DNA from: Catonia carolina
Lineage: Eukaryota > Arthropoda > Insecta > Hemiptera > Achilidae
Direction: 5' to 3'
Assembly: GCA_035578175.1 (NCBI GenBank)
Contig: JAQMRL010000002.1
Location: forward strand, 101,968,748 to 102,032,747
DNA: 64,000 bases
The notes below the pieces were generated by a model, which was given only the letters and a program-made list of their open reading frames with translations, was not told the origin of the DNA and did no database searches. How positions within the stretch are numbered: the first letter of the stretch is position 1; each line of letters opens with the position of its first letter. This document shows positions 12,256-23,029 of the stretch, in pieces. The position numbers and the translations under genes were made by a program.

Positions 12256-12589
12256 ATTCATTTAATATTTAAAGAATAAAAAGATTTGTACTGAAGTGCA
12301 GATCATTTATGTTGTCTTAAATCTTAGACTATTTGGTTTCTGTAAGGAAAATATCTTTGTATGCCCGGAAATATATACTAATAATTCTATTTTTTCTCTT
12401 GTACTCAATAAGTCAACATATTTTTTTCAGAATATAAGTACAAATATAATGGACGTTATATATGGTCTACAGGCCTACAGTTTTTGGTTTTACTAGGACA
12501 AAATCTTATGGAATTTTGTAAATTTCAAGAAGAAGCAGTGAATAATAAATTAAAAAAATGAAAGTATAATGATACATCATCATCCTTTT

Positions 12590-12915
12590 TAAAGACCAAT
12601 CCACCTCTCTTTATCGCTGAACCAACTTTTCAAAATTGCTCTCGTGGCATCTCATATTTTTCCCTAATTCTCCCGTAACTGAACCCATCCACTCTACTCT
12701 TGGTCTGTTTCCTCCCACTTCCAAATACATTATGTTTTTAGGCAGCTTCTCCTCCGTTCTTCTGATATAACTAAACCTTCGTAGTTTTGTCTGTTCAGCT
12801 CTTTTTAACAGCCTGTCCTTCCTCATTCGTTTCTTAATTGCATGATTACTCACTCAATTTTTTCTTGTCTTCCCTAGCGTACATTTCTTGAACTTCATTC
12901 CTGCCGCCTGTATTC
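12590..12915 (-). mobile_element. RTE-like LINE 3' remnant
   Basis: The minus strand reads SRIQAAGMKFKKCTLGKTRK, then DRLLKRAEQTKLRRFSYIRR and GGNRPRVEWMGSV. This is the Q-x-x-LRxFGHIxRM ... GxRPRxRWxDSV pattern of RTE-like C-termini. About 80 codons remain open. Moderately decayed. Confidence 0.6.
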
Positions 12916-12919
12916 TACT

Positions 12920-14330
12920 CCCTGTCTTAAAATTTAGGTTGAAATTAAAAGGATTTCTTTCGATAAACGTCCCCTCGGGACCTTTTGCAACGACATTCAA
13001 CCCAAGTTTCATTTAAAAGGGTAAAAATGTTTTCTTATTTTTATGTAAAAAATACTTTTCAATGTTTGTACTTGCAGCCAGTGAAAATGTAAGCTCATAC
13101 ACACATTTAATTTTTATATCGTACGTATCTATTTTGAAATGAATCGTAACAGAGCTCCCGAGCTTCTCTTTTATTTGACAACCATTAAAATAATGTCCAT
13201 TTATAAATAGAATTGAATTAATATGTGTAATTGATAGTGAGTGAAATTTTTTAATGAGTCGTGACGATTGAGGTCCGGTGTTAAATTAAGTGGAGTGTTA
13301 TTAGAGATGGAGTAAGTGAGAGAAGATAGGAGACGGCGCAGGCGGTGGTTGCCGTAAGGGAGCGGCAAATAAAAATAAAACAAGACAACAACTGCATTGT
13401 ATAGGTTCTTATCGGCACTCGTAGTCGTGCGTCTGATAACAACTCTATCTGTACTGTACACATAGCTACAGCCACCACGATTATCCACTGGCACGAGCCA
13501 CTAATCTCCCCACCCGTGCCTATCCTAGCCAACACTAGATTACCTCTGTTAATGTACATAGTAATAATAACTGACGCCCGCCGTTACTCTACCTTGTCAT
13601 TCTCCTCTCAATTTCTCACATTCACATGTGTAAAACAACTGACGATCAAGTGTGATCACATTTTTACATCTGTAATGTACGTTTCAAATCAGTTATCGCT
13701 GTCAGCACCTAAACTGGCGCCATACCGTTCAATGTACTGGACATAGTTGTCCAGTAATTGCAGGTGCTAAAGTTGAAAATTAATTCGGTACATTGAAGTA
13801 AAGATAAAAGCCTTGCCAACAGATGTCCTATCTTGTTTCGTGTTCCATCTGTCAACTGCTTTCGATAACTCAAGGACAAATGAAGAAATTATAATAAATT
13901 AAGCGTGCATTTAACTCGACATTCTTTCTTTGTTTCTTCTGCTTTATTTCTGACCTTTTTACGAATTGATCCTGATGGTAAAGTAGAACAAATGAAATGA
14001 GTGGTGAAAATATACCAGACCAGAGAAGTCGATCTCGGGATCCCCAGCATAAAAACTAATTGTTCTGGATATTACTTCAATAGGTTGGCCATTCTTCTTA
14101 CTGGTTTTTGGTCGTTGGATTAAAGAGATTATAGCATAAATAAAATTATGGATAAAATTAATAATATTGTTTCCTATCTGTACAATCAACTTGCCCTTGA
14201 ATTTTCAACAAATCAATTCTAGCCCAATAAAACAAATAAACATTTATGTAAAATGTTTAAAGAAATACATTCATGCAATAATTAGTAGTTTCTTTCAGAT
14301 TCAAACAAATGGTCGGTCTTTTTCTTTATT
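12920..14330. other. Intergenic with a mildly GC-rich patch
   Basis: 13260-13560 is less AT-rich and has overlapping short frames in several phases. 13704-13797 holds nested inverted repeats (TACTGGAC/GTCCAGTA, AGCACCT/AGGTGCT, TTCAATGTAC/GTACATTGAA). No gene recognised. Confidence 0.4.
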
Positions 14331-14334
14331 GAGT

Positions 14335-14466
14335 AATGATGCCTAAATAAGCCTTGGGCTTGTGCGTAGGTGATGATGAAAAAATGCCAGACATGACCGA
14401 GAATTAAACCCGGGACCACGGCATAGTAGCCAATACGCTGACCACTACACCACGGGCCAGCCCAAT
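14335..14466 (-). repeat. Family D tRNA-derived SINE
   Basis: Minus strand: GGCCCGTGGTGTAGTGGTCA, a B-box region GGGTTTAATTCTCGG, then GTCATGTCTGGCATTTTTTC. The 3' domain differs from other copies, ending in CTTATTTAGGCATC. Confidence 0.68.
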
Positions 14467-14879
14467 TGTTTGTGAGATAAAATATCTATGAGATAAAATG
14501 TCTGTTTCACATTAGGTTAACAAGCTGATGTTAAAAAACATTTTAATTTTCACTATTTTAATATATTATTATTCTTATTACATAATCTATCCAGAAAGAG
14601 GATCTCGAAAAGATCATTTTCTTTATCGGAAGGAATATTTTAAAAGAAATATCTCACTGACTACGGTAGGCGCTAACCAGAAGAGTTGTTTATCTGTCCC
14701 AATAATTTCCTTTCTTCGATGGTGTTTTGGGTTGAATAAAGCCCGTATGGTTAAATTGTCGGAAACGAATTTGTTGTCGGAAAACGGAGTCAATTTTAAA
14801 AGTTTACTCGTTTATTCTTTAAAGTACGGTAAAGAATGTCGAACGTGGGCAGAAACCGAAGAAATGTGTGAGTAAGAGT

Positions 14880-15500
14880 CAATAATAACGATTAGAGGAA
14901 GAGGTGGACGGGCAGTTGCTTGCTTAGAAAGAGAGAGCAATCTGGCGCTGCATATACACGAGCAGTTAAAATAAACAAAAGTGATGCGATGAAGATCGTG
15001 CATTATGCCGTTCTAGATGCATTCTAGTAGACGACCGTGATTGCAGTGCGTGCTTGCGGTGGATGTTTGCACAAACGACCCGTCGCAACAAGCAATAAAA
15101 GGGCGAGCGAGAGGTGAAAAACAAAACAAAAGGGGTGGGCGGGGTAATGACCGACCGGCTCGAGTGCACTTTGGAAATTGGGCCTGCGGGTGCACGGCGA
15201 TGTGCGTGTAGCCGTGGTCCAGCGGTTTTTACGAGGGAAAAAGAAATGAACGCGCCGTCCGGCGAATGTTGACCCCGGCCCGGCCTCAGACTACTGCACC
15301 TCCCTCGTCATCATCTACGAGGCCTAACCTTGCACCACATAAACCCGGTCCACCCGATCTAGCCCAATCAAGGATTCCTATACAACTGCAGTCGTTCTTG
15401 CTACTACAATAACAACGTGGAGGAGTAGGTAAAGAAATATGAGGGGGAGGAGGACAAGGAGGAAAAGAGGAGATAGACGTACTCCTGACCAATGTCGATG
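14880..15500. promoter_or_regulatory. GC-rich unique-looking region, possible promoter or enhancer
   Basis: About 600 bases with raised GC and CpG, including GGGGTGGGCGGGG (15131-15143), a GC-box. Short overlapping frames on the minus strand are low-complexity side effects. It does not match the repeat families defined here. No gene was recognised. Confidence 0.3.
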
Positions 15501-15782
15501 ATGTAATAAAATAAGTACTCGTAGTCTATAAAACCCACTTGCACATACTGTTCAATGACACTTTTCAAAATTATAGCTACCACCAGTTAAGACATTGCCA
15601 TCGATCCACTCACTTCACTAATCGGTTCCCTCAGATAAAAGCAGATCTCTATTCAGGGCCATCCTTGTTAGGTGTAAAGGCGAATAAATTACGCTGTCTT
15701 AGGCCGCCTCCCAAATAGTAAGCAGCAACGACAACGGCTGAATCATCGGTGCATTTATAGAGAAATAGGAAAAAAGAAAATC

Positions 15783-15935
15783 AGGCCGGCCCGTGATGCA
15801 TTGGTCAGCCCAACTGGTTTCTACGCCAGGGGATTGGGGTTCGATTTCTTGTCAGGTCTGGCATTTTTCATCACTCATTTTCAACAATCACCCTTCATCA
15901 TCTGCATTAACATTACAGTACAAAAAATTTGGACT
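15783..15935 (+). repeat. Family D tRNA-derived SINE
   Basis: Starts AGGCCGGCCCGTGATGCATT. B box GGTTCGATTTC at 15838-15848. Body GTCAGGTCTGGCATTTTTCA and an end near CTGCATTAACATTACAG. The chance frame at 15793-16062 overlies it and is not a gene. Confidence 0.68.
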
Positions 15936-16504
15936 TAAAAAAGAGAAACCAAAATTCTGTCTATACATAAACTTTTTGAAGGATATAACATTTCTGTTGA
16001 GGATTTATCTTGTCAGTTCGAGAGGAAGTGTCCAGAGGCATGGTCCTAGACAAAGCATCTGACGGATCTGATCACGGTTGCCCTCTTTGAACCATAAGCC
16101 TGGTTAAGAGTGTAAGGCTACATTTAACCTTAAATCTACTGCCAGTTCCTGAAATATGTGATCGGTAACAAAATAAACCACTGAAAGTATGATGTAGTGA
16201 AAGTATAAATGTAACCACTGAAAGGCATCGGGGAAGATTATCCTAAATTTCGAGACGTTAGACTTATTCAGGATTTCAAATGAATTTGGGAGATTTTCAG
16301 TGCACCACCGCATTCTGAACCCCTTGACGGTTTCTCAAGTTCCATCAAACGTTGATATTCATTTTACTCCGGTTCATAAAATGAAGTAAACAAAATACTT
16401 GACTTTTCAGTCGGACATCTGAGAGATAATTTAAGAAAAGACAAATATTCTCTATATTCAACATTCTTTCCATATCTCAAATTAATATAGATTAAAAAAG
16501 TACT

Positions 16505-16655
16505 GTCCCAGTAGTAAGCATGCTACGCTGCAAAGCGGAGGTCACGAGTTAAATTTCCTGCTATGTTCCGGAAAAATATTACACGTTCAAACCCATCGTT
16601 TCCAAAGTATTGCTAATTACCAAGATATTGATGCAACTTTAATATAAACTAAAAA
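16505..16655 (+). repeat. Family B SINE, degraded
   Basis: Recognised by the order AGTAGTAAGCATGCTACGC, GGAGGTCACGAGTT, ACACGTTCAAAC and a GATGCAACTTTAATA end. Head and B-box have lost most tRNA identity. Confidence 0.5.
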
Positions 16656-16849
16656 ATATCGCGTTATAAACTATGAGTACCCCTTTTCATTTCTTATCAG
16701 AACAAATCACCATTTACTCACGCTTACATAGATAACAACTGTAGTTTTTAAAAGGATGTCCACCGTAGATGAATAAAAGGATAACAATTGTCTAGAATAA
16801 CATCTTTTTTTGTATCAAAAGTTAGCTTCATACAACTGCTTTGAATGAA

Positions 16850-17030
16850 ATCATTCAGTCATAAAGAGATAAATAAGATGGCTGACTCATGTAGAGCAAA
16901 TGCAGGATGATAGACTGCCGTTACACGTGCTGAACTACAGACCCAAAGGAAGAGGAAGAATTGGTGGACCGAGGTTACGATGGACGGAACAGGTCTGAGA
17001 ACCTACAACTCTGAAGATAATAATGATTTA
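16850..17030 (+). mobile_element. RTE-like LINE 3' fragment
   Basis: The plus strand reads THVEQMQDDRLPLHVLNYRP, then KGRGRIGGPRLRWTEQV and a stop. The block corresponds to HLERMxDxRLPKxxLxYxPxGRRxxGRPRxRW. It may belong to the same family as 11345-11850 but lacks a clean GAA tail. Confidence 0.55.
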
Positions 17031-17034
17031 TACG

Positions 17035-20000
17035 AAAGTCTTCACTCACTTACTCATCGACCATCTAGAGAGCTGAAATTCAAAATATTTGTTCCTTAGC
17101 GGAAAAATTATATTTCGATCACTTGTACCGAAGGAGTAAAGATGGGGTGACAACCCTACCGGAATACATATTATTTTTTTACCTTCCCAAAGAGCAAGAG
17201 TTCCGAAAATCGGCATGATTATTATCTACGATACCTAACTTGCAAAAATAAACATTTTAATTACGACCTCTTGCTCCAAAGAGGTAGAAAAAGGTTAAAG
17301 GTTGTACAAAATAAAAATTTCTATACCATTCGATAGAGATACAGCACTAAAACTCGGCATAAATATTCTAATATTTAACATTAATTTTGATTCACCAAAA
17401 CTCTTTCGAAACCTAATTTAAACACAACCAATCAAAGACTATTATTCTTTTAAATTGTTTACAATTCAATTTTTAATGCATAATATTTTGTTGTGAATGC
17501 AGCATAAGGAACGGAAAATATTGGTAAAATAAAGTAGTTTTTGTTGCAGAATCGTTAATGAAAGAAAACAGAAAGAAACAGAAACTTTAATATAATATTT
17601 GACGTCCTATTTATCTATTTACTTTTTTTATGAAAAGAAAGAGAGATTTACTGAACTATGATAAACAAGGAACAATATTTTACTATTCACTCATTATTAC
17701 ATAGGTAATAACTAATAGTTGTCTGCACATGTGCCATACGGGTAATTGATTTAAATAGATCTTATGTTATGTCAGCGCCAAGGACAAGGATGTCTTCCTC
17801 ATTCACAAATATCCATGGCTGTTAATTAGCTTACTACAAATAACCGGTGTTTAAAAAATAAATAAAATCTTTTACATGACATTGCAATGTAAAAATAACT
17901 CATAGTAACGACGTTTACCTATATTTTGTTGTTGAACTCCACCGAGTAGTGAAATCTGAATGGTATTGCAACGTTTATTCCAGATGATTCTTTCGGGATC
18001 TGGTAATTAATAATTATAAAACGTCCTTTTAAACTTATTACAAGTGTTTATTAACAAATATTTTATTTATTTATTTTTTTGTTCTAAGATGTGTTCGTTG
18101 CAATCTGTTCAAAGCAGAATAGTAAGCAACTCCATGACCCAATGAGATAAAGAAGATGTGTATGACGTGTAAATGAGGTGTAGTCTTGTACAGACCCAGG
18201 CCGACTATTCCTAAGAGAGTATGGTTAATTGAACCCCAACCATCAAAGTACGCCGGTAATCAATCTCTAGAGTAAACAAATTAATCAATCGTAATAAACT
18301 ATTATTGTTAAATAACTATTAGTAAATGACAATTCAACTAAACTTAATAGCAAACAACAATTTCACAAAATTTATTTAAAAACTTAAAATAAACTTAACT
18401 AAAAAACAATTATGGTCATTTACAACTAAATAATTAATTAACTGTTAGTTACATAATAAACAATTTTATTTAATCTTTCCGATTAAAATGTCTGGAAAAA
18501 TTTCCAAAATTTTGTTCAGACAAATTTTTTTCCAGCATGACCTTGATTTTGTAAACATTAAGGAGCCTTAGCTTGAAACCCCAAGCTAACACCCTCAGTT
18601 ATTAAATCTTCAACCTCTAATTTAAAAATTTTTAACGTTTCAAATTTTAAAATCTGAACCTTAAACAAGCAAACTTAAACTTCAAACGACCTAAACCAAG
18701 TTGCGCAGTGCTACGAGGTTTGCTCGTATCTAACTTACACCTTAAGAATTTAAAGTTAGGTTATTCTCATCCACCGAAACCCTTTGGCGGCAGAACTTCA
18801 CCTTATGACAAAGTCCGGGCACATAACCCATGCACTTCTATAATTCTGATACACTTTTGAATTCTGATCCACCTACCCCTGTGAAGTGCTTGAAACAAAT
18901 GTAGTATGTATTATTACAGTGGGTTGTTAAATTAATTTAGGTTTCCATAAAATCATTTTGTAGATTAGTTATCGAACATTTTTTACATATTGTTTAATCA
19001 ATAAATTCCTCGCATTTAGGTAAATATACCTTCTGTGAAGGACGAAGAACATTTAACTCCATACAAAAACTATTATTTAAACACAAAACAATAACATACT
19101 AGACACCATTATCAGTGTTACAGTACGTTTCTTAGAATAATGTTTTTCAATGAGCAAATGGTTTCATAATAATCCATTACTATTCCTTGTAAATTTAATA
19201 GCCGGGTAAGCTTACGGTTCTGCATCTGTTTGGCTTACTGTACGCTATTTGGAGCAATTACACGCCATTTAACAGAAAAATAAATTAAATACAGCTTCTT
19301 CTTGTTCTTTTATAGAATAAATGAAGTCGTATGACAATGATCACCCGCGTATAAATATTACAAGGGATAGTCGTTTCCTGTTCATAATTTTTTCGCTCCC
19401 ATTGAAACAAAGCAGAGTTCAGAGATTTATAATCAATTTTTTTATTTAAATTCTCTAAAAAACATTAACATTTTGCCGTAAAATATATTTACAGTTTTTA
19501 AGTAAAAAAGTCACTTATAACAATGCAGTATATACCGTTAGCTTCTGCACGATGTAAACATCAGTTACAGCACAACGAGATTTCACACAAATAAGCACTA
19601 TGTCAATATAAATTGTTAATCAAATTTATCAACAAAGATAATTTAAAATAGCTGTTATAAATTTCCAAATACGGTTTGTTGCTATAATGGATACGAGAAA
19701 CAGGCGAAGTTGTTTTTTAAATGATAAATTGAATATAAAATTAGTGTTTCCAAGAACAATGAATTATTTTTAGTAAATCTACATGTATCTCTGTTTAATT
19801 TTTCTATTCAATCATTAAAATCGACCTGATTAGAAACTAAATACGTGACTACAGTCCATTCGAAATAGCATGATAGTATTACTTCATGGAATAAAGAACA
19901 GAGGGATTTTTGTAATGTGCTCATGCCTCAGTGCTACCACTTAAGAGATTTTTCTGTATGTTAACTTTCTTTGTCAGTGAATGAAAGCGTTTCAAAAGAT

Positions 20001-20070
20001 AAATTAATAATGGAAAAGAAAAAAATAATGATTTTTTCTAATAACACACGGAAAATGGAAATAAAATTTA
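17035..20070. other. Intergenic, AT-rich
   Basis: Apart from the truncated family C copy at 18085-18272, nothing recognised. 18480-18900 is somewhat more complex in composition but has no usable frame. Confidence 0.45.
18085..18272 (-). repeat. Family C SINE, 5'-truncated
   Basis: Retains only the 3' ~190 bases, from the ATTACCGGCGTACTTTGATGG segment to GATTGCAACGAAC. It lacks the tRNA head. 5' truncation fits LINE-mediated mobilisation. Confidence 0.7.
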
Positions 20071-20083
20071 TTAATTAATTGTT

Positions 20084-20084
20084 A

Positions 20085-20124
<40 letters not shown>

Positions 20125-20943
20125 TGCGAATACTCCCTTGAAATGGAAGACGCTAAGCAAATGCTTCGTTTTGTTTTTCTTATCTTGCCAATACAGTTTC
20201 ATTCTTATGCTGTGTTGCTTTCTTCGCTCCTCATCCCATTTTGGCCTGTATGGCTTCGGTTCCTTTGGCTCTAGTGTAACTTCCCATTTGTTGATTTTGC
20301 TTCTAAAGCTATATCTGTCGAAAATTTCCTCCGTTTCAATATTCGCCTTCTCTAGATCACCTTTGGTTTGTGTTACCCAGTTTGTTGTTGATTGCCACTT
20401 AGTAATTTGATCGAGAATCAGTCTTGTTAATCTGTGCGTCGGTAATCTCTGTATGTGTCCGTAGAATTTCGCTCTTCTCTTTCTCATATCAATTTCGATG
20501 TTAGAGAATTTTTCTGCCGTTTCTATCTTCTGTAACCTGTATCCGTCTTTGGTCTGTCTTGGTCCTAAAATTTTCCTGATTATCTTTCTTTCCTCTTTCT
20601 TGATGTCTTCCATTTCGTTTCTTTTATCCAAAGCTAAAGTATCGCTTGAATACAATGCTGCTGGTTTTACAACCGTGTTGTAGTGCCTGATTTTCAGTTT
20701 GATTGACATCGATTTCTTGTTGTACAGATTCTGAACTTGTCCCAATGCTTTTTTCATTTTTTGTAATCTTAGGATTTGTGTGAGTTTTTCGGCTCCGTTT
20801 GGTTCGATTATCTCCCCCAGATACTTGAAGAATTTCGCTCTGTTGATTTTTCCGTATTTTGTTCTTAGTTCTTTCGTTTCTGTTTTGGTCCCGAAGAATT
20901 CTGTCTTTTCGAATGAAATTTGAAGGCCCACTTTTCCGCGCAT
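20084..20943 (-). mobile_element. Non-LTR retrotransposon 3' end with (TTA)n tail
   Basis: The minus strand is open for about 270 codons that resemble the end of a reverse transcriptase and the region after it. Blocks seen are FFKYLGEIIEPNG, IRHYNTVVKPAALYSS, RKRRAKFYGHIQRLP and a terminal EERRKQHSIRMKLYW. The frame runs into a trinucleotide tail at about 20091-20124 that encodes poly-Asn. The 5' end is truncated at about 20943, directly beside another ATT/TTA-rich tract that is the tail of the neighbouring element. Clade uncertain. The frame is largely intact. Confidence 0.8.
20091..20124. repeat. (TTA)n microsatellite tail
   Basis: Trinucleotide run at the 3' end of the minus-strand LINE at 20084-20943. 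A similar shorter run lies at about 20960-20987 for the neighbouring LINE. Confidence 0.9.
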
Positions 20944-20959
20944 TATTATTTGTTATTTT

Positions 20960-21328
20960 ATTATATTATTATTATTATTATTATTTCTTGTTAGATCCTA
21001 CTAAGGATGCATTTCTCTTAGTTCCAGCCAGTTTCCGGATGGCCCATGCTGCCTTCATTTTTTCTGCATGTGATCTTTTTCGCTCCTCCGTCCAGGCTGT
21101 TCCCGTTCTCCTCGGCCCTCCCAAGCACTTTAGATTCTCAATTTTCTGCTTCATTTCTGTTCTATTGAGAAGTGTTTCGCCCGTAATGTCATTCACCAGC
21201 ATCGTCTCGTGGATCTCCTTGTGCCATCTCGTTGTAGTTTTCCTGCCCTCCCAGTACTTCCATAACTGCTTCGTTAGTCTGGAGTCGTGCATCCTCGCTA
21301 TGTGGCCGAAGAATGCCAGTCGTCTCTT
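20960..21328 (-). mobile_element. Second, related non-LTR retrotransposon 3' end in tandem
   Basis: The minus strand encodes an RRLAFFGHIARM block, then DSRLTKQLWKYWEGRK and a terminal WTEERKRSHAEKMKAAW block. This is the same architecture as the neighbouring element at 20084-20943 but clearly a different sequence. It ends in an ATT/TTA tract at about 20960-20987. Its 5' end is cut at about 21328 by AT-rich low-complexity DNA. It is therefore a separate, more severely 5'-truncated insertion. Confidence 0.75.
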
Positions 21329-21558
21329 ATTATTATATTATTATATTAAATTAATTATATTATATTATTTTATTAAATATTATATTATATACGTTAATAT
21401 TATATACGTTATTATATTATTATTAATTAAATATCAATGTATTACTTAATCACGTCTTATGTATTGAATGCATGGGTTACTGAATGCAACAATAACAAAT
21501 GCCAGTAAAATAATTAATTCCAAGATTTTCAAAATTGCAAAAGAAAGATTTATACTAC

Positions 21559-21681
21559 ATTTTGTAAGAATAATTGAAAGGGAAATTTTACTTTTGAAAA
21601 GGGACTTTTTATTTTGAAAAGTTATCACCATTTAGAGACTTACAAAAAATACTAATCGTATACTATTTTGAATGGACTGTA
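21559..21681. repeat. Family F direct repeat, copy 2
   Basis: Same orientation as 19-130. Shared words include GGGACTTTTTATTTTGAAAA and CTATTTTGAATGGACTGTA. It follows the AT-rich end of the LINE at 20960-21328. Confidence 0.6.
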
Positions 21682-22784
21682 GTCAATAGATTCCTGAGAT
21701 GATCAAATAATATAAGATTAGGTGAGAGTTAAAAAATAATTATATAAAAAAGTTCTTGGCGTGATCTTACATCTATTTTTTCCGTAACTTTCAAACGACT
21801 GTAATTACTTAGGCTTACTAGAGAAATAAGTAAACTGAGTTTTAAATTTTGAGATATGACTTTTGAAACTCTCTATACGTTCAATTATTCATCCTGAAAT
21901 ATTATTTATTCCTGGTTTACTGCCAGATCTCCTTCCCTCTCTAACTTCCATTCTAATTATTCGTTAATCTATAATTATCTTTACATCTGTTTATTTTGTT
22001 TATTTATTTTTTAGAGAGAGGGGATTTTATCGATTGTTAAGGTTATCGAGTAATCAGTTGAGTCTGAAAAGTTTTTCAAATTCTGTCCTGGACTTGCGCA
22101 CCGAAATGTTTCTTTTTTTGGTTTTCTTTTAAATATTTATTTGTTTTTTTGTTTCTTTAAAACTTATCCGATTTAAACGAATGTTTTACGAGTGCATATC
22201 GGTTGATAAGGCCTGCAGTTTTACGATCGATGAACCACAAAAACGAACGTTATCTTGATTTTCTGTCACGTAGCTCAGGTTTTAACTACAATTGAAATGA
22301 CCGAGGAACTGATGTCCTTTGTCGAAGAAAAAATAAGTCGTTAATCAATCACGGCTCATTTTATGACCAGAACAAGGCACAGCGACAAGATAAAGTACAG
22401 AAACAGATCCTTACGTTGACTGCCTACACGGCCTAGTCGACTAACACCGACATCTGCTTCTCTTATTAATTAAATACTTCATATCTAAGGCCTTCTATCG
22501 AAGACGTCTTCGATATAAACATTTTAACGGCCCTTATTCCCCAAAACTAAAATAAAAATGAAGACGGTAAATTGCATCACCTTTCTCGCCAATCTTCAAA
22601 CAGTTTATTACGTATGTATAGAGACCTAAGTGCGATAGAGACCTTAAGTACGTAGAGACTAATTTTGTTAATTGCAAGACCCATTTTTTTATTTTTTTCG
22701 CAACGGTAATAATTGTCACTGGTTTATTATTTCTATTATAGTGTATTATTATTATTATTTCTCGATACAGTAAAGTCACTCATT

Positions 22785-23025
22785 TGGACTGCGGTTTCTC
22801 AGTATTTCAATTTCCTACGCTCCCAGCAGGCCTTCATCACCTCCAACTGATGTGCCCTTTGAGCTTCGGTTCGTTGTTTTAAGGCAGTCTTTCTTTCCAG
22901 GTACCTCCAGATAGTCTGCGGTGTTGAGCTTGTGTTTGAATGTGATCCTGGAAGCAAGATTTTGGGTTGTGATGTTAATTTTGCTCAGGTCGGAGTTGAT
23001 ATCTCTGAATAATCGTTGTGATGGT
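22785..23025 (-). mobile_element. Degraded non-LTR retrotransposon end
   Basis: Short frames on the minus strand give ITFKHKLNTADYLEVPGKK and, in another frame, RTEAQRAHQLEVMKACWERRK. The second matches the terminal EERxxxH-x-x-x-MK-x-x-W pattern of the elements at 20084-20943 and 20960-21328. Frameshifted and short. Assignment is by motif only. Confidence 0.45.
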
Positions 23026-23029
23026 TATA

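Noticed and set aside
14528..14875. 115-codon plus-strand frame with a hydrophobic start
   Set aside because: No recognisable family. Hydrophobic start explained by AT-rich sequence. Single unsupported frame.
20138..21449. Plus-strand frames of 90, 61 and 196 codons
   Set aside because: Antisense shadows of the two minus-strand LINE ends; the longest also runs through TTA repeats as poly-Tyr.
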